Source: JAVBRU01 sp031547595 (GTDB lineage: Bacteria; Bacillota; Clostridia; Christensenellales; Aristaeellaceae). Taken from it: 38,437 bases of DNA. The position numbers and the translations under genes were made by a program. How positions within the stretch are numbered: position 1 is the stretch's first letter; the number at the start of each line of letters is the position of its first letter. The notes beneath the pieces were generated by a model, which was not told the origin of the DNA, searched no databases, and was given only the letters and a program-made list of their open reading frames with translations. Below are positions 22,890 to 29,946 of this stretch, piece by piece. The stretch spans positions 1 through 38,437 of the forward strand of contig JAVBRU010000022.1 of the NCBI GenBank assembly GCA_031547595.1, written 5' to 3'.

Positions 22890-24068
22890 GTGTATAGGAA
22901 AATCATTTGCGGCCTGGCGCTGCTGATTGCCTGCACGCTGTGCGTGGGCGGCGCGGCGCAGGAAATCGCAAGCACATACGCCAACGTGCCCAGTGTGATG
23001 ACGGAGGATTCTGTGGTGAGCATTGATGCGGGCGAACCGCGCGAGATTGCCACTTTGCCGCCCGATGAGCCCAGCATGGCGCTGCTGCAGCAGGCATTCG
23101 ATTTTATCTGGAAAGGGAAAAACCCGCCGGTGCGCTTTTATGACGAAGAAACACAGCGGGCGATCCAGGCGCTAATCCCGCAAACAGATATTGATATCCT
23201 GCATATGACGGAGTTTATGGCGCTGGAGATGCGCGGCGCGGCGCATGAACCCGTGGATGTGGAAATGCTGCTGGATGTGGACTATCAGCCCGGTCAGCTT
23301 GTAGTGGCCGTGCTGGGTGTACAGGTAGCTGACGGAACCTACGAATGGCTGCCGTACTTGTGCGATGTGGCGGAGGTTGGGCTGATCACGTTCCGCATGC
23401 CTGCGGAAGATTATGAAAGCATGAAAGATCAGCGCGTGATTTTCACCGTGCTGACTGACCGTCTGGGGCAGCGCGGCGGCGTGTTGCACACCGAGGAAAT
23501 CAAAGAGCGCGTGGTGTTCCCCAGCAAAGAGGCGAAGGATATCACCATCATCCGCCGCTGGTACAGCCGGGGGGGCGAGCCGATAGAGGACCCCTTTGCC
23601 ATCAAAATCGTCGATTCAACAGACGAAATGCGCCAGGAGACAGAGCGTATCCGTGCGTATCTGGCTACAGAAAACAGCACACTGATGGGCTGGTTCCCAA
23701 GCGAAATTCAAGAGGAAGTGCGGCTGTTGCTGCCCGCGGGCGCGGATATGAGCACCCTGACCGCCTATGATATCCTGGCGGTGCAGGCAGAAAACTATAA
23801 AGACACCTATGGCGATGTGGCCGCTATGCTGGAGTTTGCCACCACCTATAGCGACAACCACGGTGTGGTGGTGCTGGCGGGTTTCCCGATTGCGGGGGCA
23901 ACGGAAGCGCCGTTTATGGAGTGGCATTGCCTGCGCGCAGAGCCTGTTGAGGACGACGTGGAAAGCCACTTCAAGCAGCTGATCCTGCCGCGGATGGAAG
24001 AAGAACCCGCCATGCTGATTGTGATCAGCGAGCCCTTACACGAAGAAGGAAACAGAGTGGAGCAGTAA
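22890..24068 (+). CDS. secreted protein of unknown function in the polysaccharide block
   Basis: A 392-residue exported protein. The signal peptide (IICGLALLIACTLCVGGAAQ) probably ends after GGAA; the mature part is acidic and mixed alpha/beta, with TDIDILHMTEFMALEMRG, VEMLLDVDYQPGQLVVAVLG and a later region resembling the first (EIQEEVRLLLPAGADMSTLTAYDILAVQ), which suggests two copies of one ~170-residue domain. Start GTG 22890 has AAAGGAGG 7 nt upstream. The next gene begins 2 nt after its stop. No family is recognised; a role beside the LCP and Wzz proteins is inferred from position only. Confidence 0.7.
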   Translation: MYRKIICGLALLIACTLCVGGAAQEIASTYANVPSVMTEDSVVSIDAGEPREIATLPPDEPSMALLQQAFDFIWKGKNPPVRFYDEETQRAIQALIPQTDIDILHMTEFMALEMRGAAHEPVDVEMLLDVDYQPGQLVVAVLGVQVADGTYEWLPYLCDVAEVGLITFRMPAEDYESMKDQRVIFTVLTDRLGQRGGVLHTEEIKERVVFPSKEAKDITIIRRWYSRGGEPIEDPFAIKIVDSTDEMRQETERIRAYLATENSTLMGWFPSEIQEEVRLLLPAGADMSTLTAYDILAVQAENYKDTYGDVAAMLEFATTYSDNHGVVVLAGFPIAGATEAPFMEWHCLRAEPVEDDVESHFKQLILPRMEEEPAMLIVISEPLHEEGNRVEQ

Positions 24069-24070
24069 GT

Positions 24071-24832
24071 ATGCAGCAAGAACAGCGAGGGAACTACGCC
24101 GAGGGCGAGCAAAAGCAGATGGAAATAGACCTGATCGGCTTTATGTTTTTTGCGCTGGAGAAGTTCTGGCTGGTGGTGCTGGCGGCGATTGTGGGCACTG
24201 TCGCACTGGGGGTGTTGACCCCAAAGGCCATCCCCTTGTACTCGTCCACCGCCAAGCTCTACATCGGCGGCTCGTCAGGCACCATCAATATTTCCGATAT
24301 ATCACTGGGCACGGCGCTCACCATGGATTATCAGGAGGTGTTCAAAACCTGGGAAGTGCACGAGATGGTGCGCAAAGAGCTGAATCTCGAGCATTCCTAC
24401 GCGCAAATGCAAAGTTTTGTGCGCGTCACCAACCCGGAGAATACGCGCATCCTCTACATCACAGCCACCTATTATGACGCGCAGACGGCGGCGGACATGG
24501 CCAACGCCTATGCTACGGCGGCCAAGGAGTTCATCGTCAACTCCATGCGCGGCGAAGAACCCAGCGATTTTTCCATTGCATTGGTGCCCGGCGCTGGCGC
24601 GGTGGCCAGCCGCACGAAGACCCTCCTGATGGGCTTCCTGGGCGGCAGTGTGCTGGCCATGGGCGTATTGCTGCTTCTGTACATACTGGATGACCGCCCC
24701 AAAACGCCACAGGATATCAACGAGTTTGCGGGCATTCCCACGCTGGCCGTGCTGCCTGCAGCCCCTAAAAAGCAAAACGAAGACCAGAAAAAGCGCACAA
24801 ACAAGGGCGCGGGGCGGAGGAAAAAGCCTTGA
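24071..24832 (+). CDS. Wzz/YveK-type polysaccharide co-polymerase
   Basis: A 253-residue chain-length/kinase-modulator protein: helix 1 at about 30-50 (FWLVVLAAIVGTVALGVL), an extracytoplasmic Wzz domain (YSSTAKLYIGGSSGTINISD; TRILYITATYYDAQTAADMANAYATAAKEFI), helix 2 at about 185-205, and a basic cytoplasmic tail. In Firmicutes this protein anchors and activates the CpsD-type tyrosine kinase, the next gene, which it overlaps by TTGA. The first ~15 residues are charged; an alternative start at ATG 24119 would drop them. Confidence 0.87.
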   Translation: MQQEQRGNYAEGEQKQMEIDLIGFMFFALEKFWLVVLAAIVGTVALGVLTPKAIPLYSSTAKLYIGGSSGTINISDISLGTALTMDYQEVFKTWEVHEMVRKELNLEHSYAQMQSFVRVTNPENTRILYITATYYDAQTAADMANAYATAAKEFIVNSMRGEEPSDFSIALVPGAGAVASRTKTLLMGFLGGSVLAMGVLLLLYILDDRPKTPQDINEFAGIPTLAVLPAAPKKQNEDQKKRTNKGAGRRKKP

Positions 24833-25533
24833 AAACGCTTGAAATTACGGGCTTTTCCCAGCCGGAGTATGTCGGCACAGAGGCATTCAACACCCTCTGC
24901 ACCAATTTGTCTTACTGCGGCAATGACATCCGCAAGGTGATGATCACCAGCCGTTACGCCACGGAGGGCAAATCTTATGTGTCGATGAACCTGATGCGAA
25001 GCCTCGCCAAGCTGGGGCGAAGGGTGGTGCTGGTGGATGCGGATCTTCGCGCCTCTGCCATCCAGGAGGAGTACAAGCTGCGGTTCAACGCCCCCAGCCG
25101 GGCAGGCCTGTCCGAGTATCTGGCCGGGCGCTGCGCCATTGAGGAAGCGCTGTACCAGACGGATATCGCAGGTGCGTGCATGATCCCGGCGGGGCGCGAA
25201 GCGCCCAATCCCTTGCAGCTATTGGATACAGAGCACATGGGGCAGCTGCTCGATTGGCTGGCCGGTCAGTTTGATGTGGTGCTGGTGGATACGCCGCCGG
25301 TAGGTTTGCTGGTGGATGGTATCGCACTGGGCAAGTTCTGCGATGGTGCGCTGCTGGTGGTTTCCTACCGCAAGGGCAAGCGCAAAGAAATACGCCAGGC
25401 CGTGCAAAACATTGATAAAACGGGCTGTAAAACGCTGGGTGCGGTGCTCAACAACGTGGAATTTAAGCGCTTTAGCAACAAGCTTTACTATTACAACTCG
25501 GCGCAGTATACCCATTACTATCCCAAGAAATAG
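24829..25533 (+). CDS. CpsD/CapB-type tyrosine-protein kinase
   Basis: A 234-residue BY-kinase. Walker A is TSRYATEGKS (residues 40-49, with Glu-Gly-Lys-Ser in place of Gly-Glu-Gly-Lys), Walker A' is LVDADLR (68-74), Walker B is VVLVDTPP, and the tail LYYYNSAQYTHYYPKK has six tyrosines as autophosphorylation sites. It works with the Wzz-like partner to control polymer synthesis or length. Start TTG 24829 has CGGAGG 8 nt upstream and overlaps the previous stop. Confidence 0.9.
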   Translation: MKTLEITGFSQPEYVGTEAFNTLCTNLSYCGNDIRKVMITSRYATEGKSYVSMNLMRSLAKLGRRVVLVDADLRASAIQEEYKLRFNAPSRAGLSEYLAGRCAIEEALYQTDIAGACMIPAGREAPNPLQLLDTEHMGQLLDWLAGQFDVVLVDTPPVGLLVDGIALGKFCDGALLVVSYRKGKRKEIRQAVQNIDKTGCKTLGAVLNNVEFKRFSNKLYYYNSAQYTHYYPKK

Positions 25534-25543
25534 GGTGAGCGTG

Positions 25544-26008
25544 ATGATGGTAGTTGATCTGACGGTGGGGCAGTGGCACGCGATTGCACAGCAGGGCGCA
25601 GGCGTTGCAGTCACGGTCTGCCTGGCGGGGGACAGCATGCGCCCCTTCATCCGGCGCGGGACGGACCGCGTGACCATCGTCCCTGTGACAAGGGCTCTGC
25701 GAAGGGGCGATGTGGTGTTGTTTGAGCGTGGGGATGGAAGCTATGTGGTGCACCGCGTCCGCTTCCTGAAGGACGGCTTTGTGCAAACACTGGGCGACGC
25801 GTGTTGGAACCCGGACGGCTGGATGCCGATGGAGCGGGTACTCGGCCTGGCGGCGCGCTTTGTGCGAAATGGCCGCGTGTATACACTGGACTGCTCTGTT
25901 TCCCGCCTGATTGGGCGGGTATGGATGGCGGCGTTGCCGCTTCGGCTGTGCTATCGCCGCGCACTGCGGCTGCTTTCCAAGATCAAGGCAAAGGTGATGC
26001 GGGGATGA
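25544..26008 (+). CDS. S24/S26-type signal-peptidase-like protease
   Basis: A 154-residue protein with the S26 core: GDSMRPFIRRGTDRVTI with candidate nucleophile Ser31, RRGDVVLFERGDGSYVVHRV with His70, and LGDACWNPDGWM. The Ser-His arrangement follows the SipW/ER-type enzymes rather than the Ser-Lys bacterial leader peptidases. No N-terminal membrane helix is seen, though the C-terminal 35 residues are basic and amphipathic. It is followed by, and overlaps (ATGA), a radical SAM enzyme, so cleavage of the leader of the nearby precursor peptides is a plausible role. Start ATG 25544 (or 25547) follows GGTGAG. Confidence 0.75.
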   Translation: MMVVDLTVGQWHAIAQQGAGVAVTVCLAGDSMRPFIRRGTDRVTIVPVTRALRRGDVVLFERGDGSYVVHRVRFLKDGFVQTLGDACWNPDGWMPMERVLGLAARFVRNGRVYTLDCSVSRLIGRVWMAALPLRLCYRRALRLLSKIKAKVMRG

Positions 26009-27165
26009 ACGGGCAGGAAATGATGGAAGCCATCCGGCAGGCGGCATCGCTGCCAAAGCTGGCCGCCGCGCTGCGGGAGGGCGGCGTGGAGGAAGCGCAG
26101 CAAGGCTGGGCTGTCCGCTATTTTCTGGACATGCGCGCCCGGGAAAAAGGCTTGCCCCTCAAAGGCACTTTTGAGCTGACACCGCTATGCAATCTGGACT
26201 GCAAAATGTGCTATGTGCACCTTGCCCCCGATCAGCTGAACGGCGCAGCACAGCTTGGCGGCGACACGTGGGAGCGGCTGATGGGCGAGGCGGTGGATGC
26301 GGGCATGCTGTATGCCTGCCTCACCGGCGGCGAGTGCCTGACGTATCCGGAGTTTGACCGGCTGTATCTGTACTTGCATCAGCGGGGTGTGCAGGTGTCG
26401 GTGCTCACCAACGCCGTGCTGCTGGATGCGCAGCGGGTGGATTTTTTCCTTCAGCATCCGCCGGTAGCCATTCAGGCCACGCTGTACGGCGCAGACGAAG
26501 CCATGTATGAGCGTGTGACGGGCAAGCGGGTGTTTGGACGGGTGATCACCAACCTGCTGCATGCCGATCAGGCCGGGCTGCCTCTGTCGCTGACCCTCAC
26601 GCCCAGCAGCTATCTGGGGCAAGACAACGAGATGCTGCTGCATTTCGCGGCGGGGTTGGGGCTGCCCTTCCAGGTGAACAGCGGGCTGATCGCGCCGCGA
26701 GCGGAAACCGGGCGGAGCGAGCAGCAGCATGACGTGGATGTGGCCGAGTACATGCGGCTGTTTAGGCTGCAGATGAAGCTGAAGGGTTCGCCCCCGCCGC
26801 CAGAATGCGCGGAGGATTTACCCAAGGCGGGCGGAAGCACCGTCGACCATCCTCGTGGCCTTCGTTGCGGCGGCGGGCGCAGCGCCTTTGTGATCCGCTG
26901 GGACGGTGCGCTGCTGCCCTGCAACCGCCTGCAGGCGCTTGCAGGATATCCCCTGATGGAAGGTTTTTCTGCAGCCTGGCAGAAGGTGAATGATGCTGCA
27001 GAAGCCTATCTTTTGCCCCTGGAGTGCGAAGGCTGTGCCTTTCGCGAGGGTGCCAAGCCCTGCGCCGCCGCCCATTTGGAGGCTGCCCCTGGCCATGCTG
27101 ATCCGCAGCAGTGCGATTGGTGCCGCGCCATGGTGAAGGCGGGGTTTGCACAATTAACTGGATGA
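26005..27165 (+). CDS. radical SAM/SPASM peptide-modifying enzyme 1
   Basis: A 386-residue radical SAM protein. The cluster motif CNLDCKMC has Cys62, 66 and 69 (CxxxCxxC), followed by LTGGECL (the GGE SAM-binding motif) and QATLYG. The C-terminal part is SPASM-like: C-x12-G-x4-C (CGGGRSAFVIRWDGALLPC), then CEGC with the next Cys 9 residues on (KPCAAAH), then QQCDWC. The middle of that block departs from the canonical CxxCx5CxxxC. It overlaps the peptidase gene and is followed 67 nt later by precursor A. Predicted to install a radical-based crosslink or other change in that peptide; the chemistry is unknown. Confidence 0.88.
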   Translation: MNGQEMMEAIRQAASLPKLAAALREGGVEEAQQGWAVRYFLDMRAREKGLPLKGTFELTPLCNLDCKMCYVHLAPDQLNGAAQLGGDTWERLMGEAVDAGMLYACLTGGECLTYPEFDRLYLYLHQRGVQVSVLTNAVLLDAQRVDFFLQHPPVAIQATLYGADEAMYERVTGKRVFGRVITNLLHADQAGLPLSLTLTPSSYLGQDNEMLLHFAAGLGLPFQVNSGLIAPRAETGRSEQQHDVDVAEYMRLFRLQMKLKGSPPPPECAEDLPKAGGSTVDHPRGLRCGGGRSAFVIRWDGALLPCNRLQALAGYPLMEGFSAAWQKVNDAAEAYLLPLECEGCAFREGAKPCAAAHLEAAPGHADPQQCDWCRAMVKAGFAQLTG

Positions 27166-27166
27166 C

Positions 27167-27185
27167 AACAAACCCAAAGTTTGTT
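27167..27185. repeat. small inverted repeat before precursor A
   Basis: AACAAAC-ccaaa-GTTTGTT forms a 7-bp stem directly after the first radical SAM gene, followed by TCAT and not a T-run. It might slow polymerase or protect the 3' end, tuning enzyme against precursor amounts. The AT-rich stem is weak. Confidence 0.35.
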
Positions 27186-27232
27186 TCATAGCGTTCCGTT
27201 TCCTATCAACAGACAAACAAGGAGGAGTCTAT

Positions 27233-27403
27233 ATGAAGAAGGTTTACGATACCCCCAGCGCGGAGAAGATCGCGTTCCGCTATCGCGATCAGGTGGTTGC
27301 GGCGAGCGGAGGAACACATTGCTCACAGGATTGGACTGGCCTGGCTTCTTCAGCTACATCGGGTTGCACGTATAATGTTGTGATACAAGATTCTGGCATG
27401 TAA
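27233..27403 (+). CDS. candidate RiPP precursor peptide A
   Basis: A 56-residue peptide with a strong AAGGAGG ribosome site, between two radical SAM/SPASM genes. Residues 1-26 (MKKVYDTPSAEKIAFRYRDQ then VVAASG) align position by position with the peptide at 28615-28797: Y5, P8, AEKI 10-13, FRY 15-17, DQVVA 19-23 and SG 25-26. The C-terminal part holds HCSQDWT (Cys30, Trp34) and Cys45, then ends IQDSGM. The conserved leader with a shorter variable end is what RiPP precursors look like, and the PqqD domain encoded downstream could bind the leader. The modification, maturation site and activity are inferred, not seen. Confidence 0.75.
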   Translation: MKKVYDTPSAEKIAFRYRDQVVAASGGTHCSQDWTGLASSATSGCTYNVVIQDSGM

Positions 27404-27421
27404 CTCACAAAGGAGATATCC

Positions 27422-28591
27422 GTGAGCAAACCGCAACCTCTTACTGAACCGGCACAGCCGGACACCCTGGAGGAGCTGCTGGCCGCCCTTGAAAAAGATG
27501 GCGCAGATTCCTCCAGGCGCTCCGGCGCAATGCGCAAATTTTTGGAGGTCAAAGCACGCAAGCAGGGCGTCCCTCTGCATGGCATGTTTGAGCTGACGCC
27601 GTTTTGCAACCTGGACTGCAAAATGTGCTACGTGCACCTGACCAAAGAGCAAACAAAGGGCAAGGAACTGCTGACCGTGGAGCAGTGGAAATCGCTGATG
27701 ACCGAGGCGGCGCAAGCCGGCATGCTGGACGCAGCGTTGACCGGCGGCGAATGCCTGACATACCCCGGCTTTGATGAACTGTATCTGCACCTTCATTCGC
27801 TGGGCGTAGAGGTGTCGGTGCTCACCAACGGCCTTTTGCTCACCGAAGAACGGGTACGCTTCTTCCAACAGCATCCCATCAGAAAGCTGCAAATCACCCT
27901 GTATGGGGCCAGTGAGGACGAATACGAGGCGGTGACGGGCAGTCGGTGCTTCGAAAAGGTGATGGTCAATATTCAGCTTGCCAAAGAAGCGCGGCTTCCG
28001 CTGGTGATTGCCATTACGCCCAACCGTTTTATGCTGGATGGCGGGGAGGCGCTGGTACGGCTGGTGGATGCTTTTGGCCTCTCGTACACTATCAACAACT
28101 GTCTGTTTGCCCCTCAAACAGAGACAGGGCGCACGAATATAGCCATCGACATGGAAACGGAGGACTATATCAAGCTGTATGTGCTTCGACGAGAGTTGAG
28201 TGGAAAAAGAATAGTGCTTAATGAAGGTTGTGAGCTGCCGCCAACGGCCACGCAGACAGATCGCGTTACACGTGGTCTACGCTGCGCCGCAGGGCATAGT
28301 AATTTCGAAATTTCTTGGGATGGGCAAATGACCCCTTGCGGTATGATACGGGAGATTGCTGTTGACCCTCTTAAAATGGGGTTTCAGGCGGCATGGGACG
28401 CTGTCCACAGGGAAGCCATGCAGTACCCCATACCTTCAGAATGTGAGGGCTGCGCTTATCGACTTCTTTGCCCGTCCTGTGTGAAGCTACACGAGTCGGA
28501 TGCATCACCAGGGCACGCATCGCCGCGCATTTGCTTACGCGCGCAAAAGCTGGTGACAGCCGGGGTTGTTTCGCTATCTGGATTGGTGTAG
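27422..28591 (+). CDS. radical SAM/SPASM peptide-modifying enzyme 2
   Basis: A 389-residue paralogue of the enzyme at 26005, with the radical SAM cysteines at the same positions (62, 66, 69 in CNLDCKMC), LTGGECL and LQITLYG. Its C-terminal half has a fuller SPASM set: C-x12-G-x4-C (CAAGHSNFEISWDGQMTPC), then CEGCAYRLLCPSC (CxxCx5CxxC) and a last Cys in SPRICL. Start GTG 27422 follows AAAGGAG, 18 nt after precursor A; precursor B comes 23 nt after its stop. The last third of the gene is visibly AT-richer than the first two thirds. Predicted to modify one or both precursors. Confidence 0.9.
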   Translation: MSKPQPLTEPAQPDTLEELLAALEKDGADSSRRSGAMRKFLEVKARKQGVPLHGMFELTPFCNLDCKMCYVHLTKEQTKGKELLTVEQWKSLMTEAAQAGMLDAALTGGECLTYPGFDELYLHLHSLGVEVSVLTNGLLLTEERVRFFQQHPIRKLQITLYGASEDEYEAVTGSRCFEKVMVNIQLAKEARLPLVIAITPNRFMLDGGEALVRLVDAFGLSYTINNCLFAPQTETGRTNIAIDMETEDYIKLYVLRRELSGKRIVLNEGCELPPTATQTDRVTRGLRCAAGHSNFEISWDGQMTPCGMIREIAVDPLKMGFQAAWDAVHREAMQYPIPSECEGCAYRLLCPSCVKLHESDASPGHASPRICLRAQKLVTAGVVSLSGLV

Positions 28592-28614
28592 ATTTTTATG
28601 AAGGAGAGTAAAGA

Positions 28615-28797
28615 ATGAAACGAAATTATAGACAGCCTGTGGCGGAGAAAATCGAATTTCGTTATTGCGACCAAGTGGTAGCAACCTCTGGCGAACACTG
28701 TGACCAAGCTTGGACAAGACAAACTACCCACGAACCATTTGTGTCCTGTGCGCAATGCTATACCGATCTACTATGGCTTAATCGGCTTACACTATAA
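28615..28797 (+). CDS. candidate RiPP precursor peptide B
   Basis: A 60-residue peptide (MKRNYRQPVAEKIEFRY...) with AAGGAGAG 6 nt upstream. It shares with precursor A the leader Y5, P8, AEKI, F-R-Y 15-17, DQVVA 19-23 and SG 25-26, then HCDQAWT (Cys29, Trp33) and Cys45. It differs by an extra Cys48 (CAQC), a leader Cys18 and a hydrophobic end LLWLNRLTL. Its TAA shares a base with the ATG of the HPr-kinase/PqqD gene, giving tight coupling. Like A it is probably the substrate of the neighbouring SPASM enzymes. It has the AT-rich composition of the end of the preceding gene. Confidence 0.75.
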   Translation: MKRNYRQPVAEKIEFRYCDQVVATSGEHCDQAWTRQTTHEPFVSCAQCYTDLLWLNRLTL

Positions 28798-29936
28798 TGG
28801 AAGTAAAAACCGAACCAATTTACCTTGTCAGCATCCGCTACATCCTCTACGGAGAAATGCCCTTTCTCTCCGGCTTTTTGACCGAGCCGTCAAACCCTGC
28901 CGACGGCAGCATCCACCTCTCCCCCACCCCCTTCTTTACAGGCAATGTCGTCACCTCCTACCGGCATGACGAAGTGGTTGTCCATCGCCTGCCGGATGGC
29001 GCGTGGCTGTACGAATCGCCCGCTGGCATGCCCCCGGCACAAGTGCTATCCGAAGCTTCGGGCACCAAGCTTCAGATTTATCTGCCGCCCTGGAAAGATG
29101 CCGCGCAGCAGCAAATGAAGCTGATGCATTTGCTGCGCACCGCGCTGGAGTGCTGCTTTTGCGCACGGCGCATCGTATCCCTGCACGCGGCGTGTGTGGA
29201 GAAGGACGGCTTTGCCGTGGCGTTCACCGGGGAATCGGGTTTGGGCAAATCCACGCGTGCAAAGGCGTGGGTGGAGGCGCTTGACGCCCAGTGGATCAGC
29301 GGCGACCGCCCTGCGGTGCGGCTGCTGGAAAACAGTGCTATCGCGTGCGGCGCGCCATGGGATGGCAAGGAGCAAATCTGCCGCAATGTGCAGCGCCCGC
29401 TGCTGGCCGTCCTGGATGTGCGAAGGTCATCGCGCACCTATCTTCGCCGGTTGTCGCCCGCACAGGCGCGGCGGCTGCTGATGCGCCAGTGTTTCTTGCC
29501 CATGTGGGATACCGATGCGGCAGCCATGGCGATGGAGAATGTGCGGCAGTTGCCCTGGCTTGTGCCCGTGTACCGGCTGTTTTGCGGGCCGGATGCGCAA
29601 GCAGCGCGGCTCAGCTATGATATATTGTTCCATCACCCGGAGAATATTTTGGAGGAAGCGGAAGAAATGAAGATCAAAGAAGGGTTTGTGCTGCGAAATG
29701 TGGTAGGGGAATCCATCGTGATGCCCACCGGCGACAACATTGCCAAGTTTGACGGGGCAGTGGTGCTCAACGAGGTATCGGCCTTTGTGTTTGAAAAACT
29801 TCAGCACCCGGTGTGCCGTGCGGATTTGCTGGCCGCTGTGTTGGACGAATTTGAGGTGGATGCGGATACGGCGGCGAAGGACCTGGATGCGCTGCTGCGC
29901 AAGCTTTCCACGTTGGATATGCTGGACGCAGAGTAG
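28797..29936 (+). CDS. HPr-kinase-like domain fused to PqqD/RRE domain
   Basis: A 379-residue fusion. Residues ~1-100 are an N-terminal domain like that in HPr-kinase-like RiPP proteins; GESGLGKST (145-153) is the P-loop, followed by ISGDRPAV and a GAPWDGKEQICRN segment as in HPr-kinase homologues. Residues ~291-379 form a PqqD domain (FVLRNVVGESIVMP; LNEVSAFVFEKL; VDADTAAKDLDALLRKL), the winged-helix RiPP recognition element that binds precursor leaders. GGAGGAAGCGGAAGAA lies just before an in-frame ATG at 29667, so the PqqD part may also be made alone. Predicted to bring precursors to the enzymes and perhaps phosphorylate them. Confidence 0.82.
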   Translation: MEVKTEPIYLVSIRYILYGEMPFLSGFLTEPSNPADGSIHLSPTPFFTGNVVTSYRHDEVVVHRLPDGAWLYESPAGMPPAQVLSEASGTKLQIYLPPWKDAAQQQMKLMHLLRTALECCFCARRIVSLHAACVEKDGFAVAFTGESGLGKSTRAKAWVEALDAQWISGDRPAVRLLENSAIACGAPWDGKEQICRNVQRPLLAVLDVRRSSRTYLRRLSPAQARRLLMRQCFLPMWDTDAAAMAMENVRQLPWLVPVYRLFCGPDAQAARLSYDILFHHPENILEEAEEMKIKEGFVLRNVVGESIVMPTGDNIAKFDGAVVLNEVSAFVFEKLQHPVCRADLLAAVLDEFEVDADTAAKDLDALLRKLSTLDMLDAE

Positions 29937-29946
29937 GCGGGCACAT

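Noticed and set aside
27371..27376. TATAAT inside precursor A and another at 28792-28797
   Set aside because: Neither has a suitable -35 at 16-18 bp, and both fall within coding sequence next to genes with their own coupling or ribosome sites.
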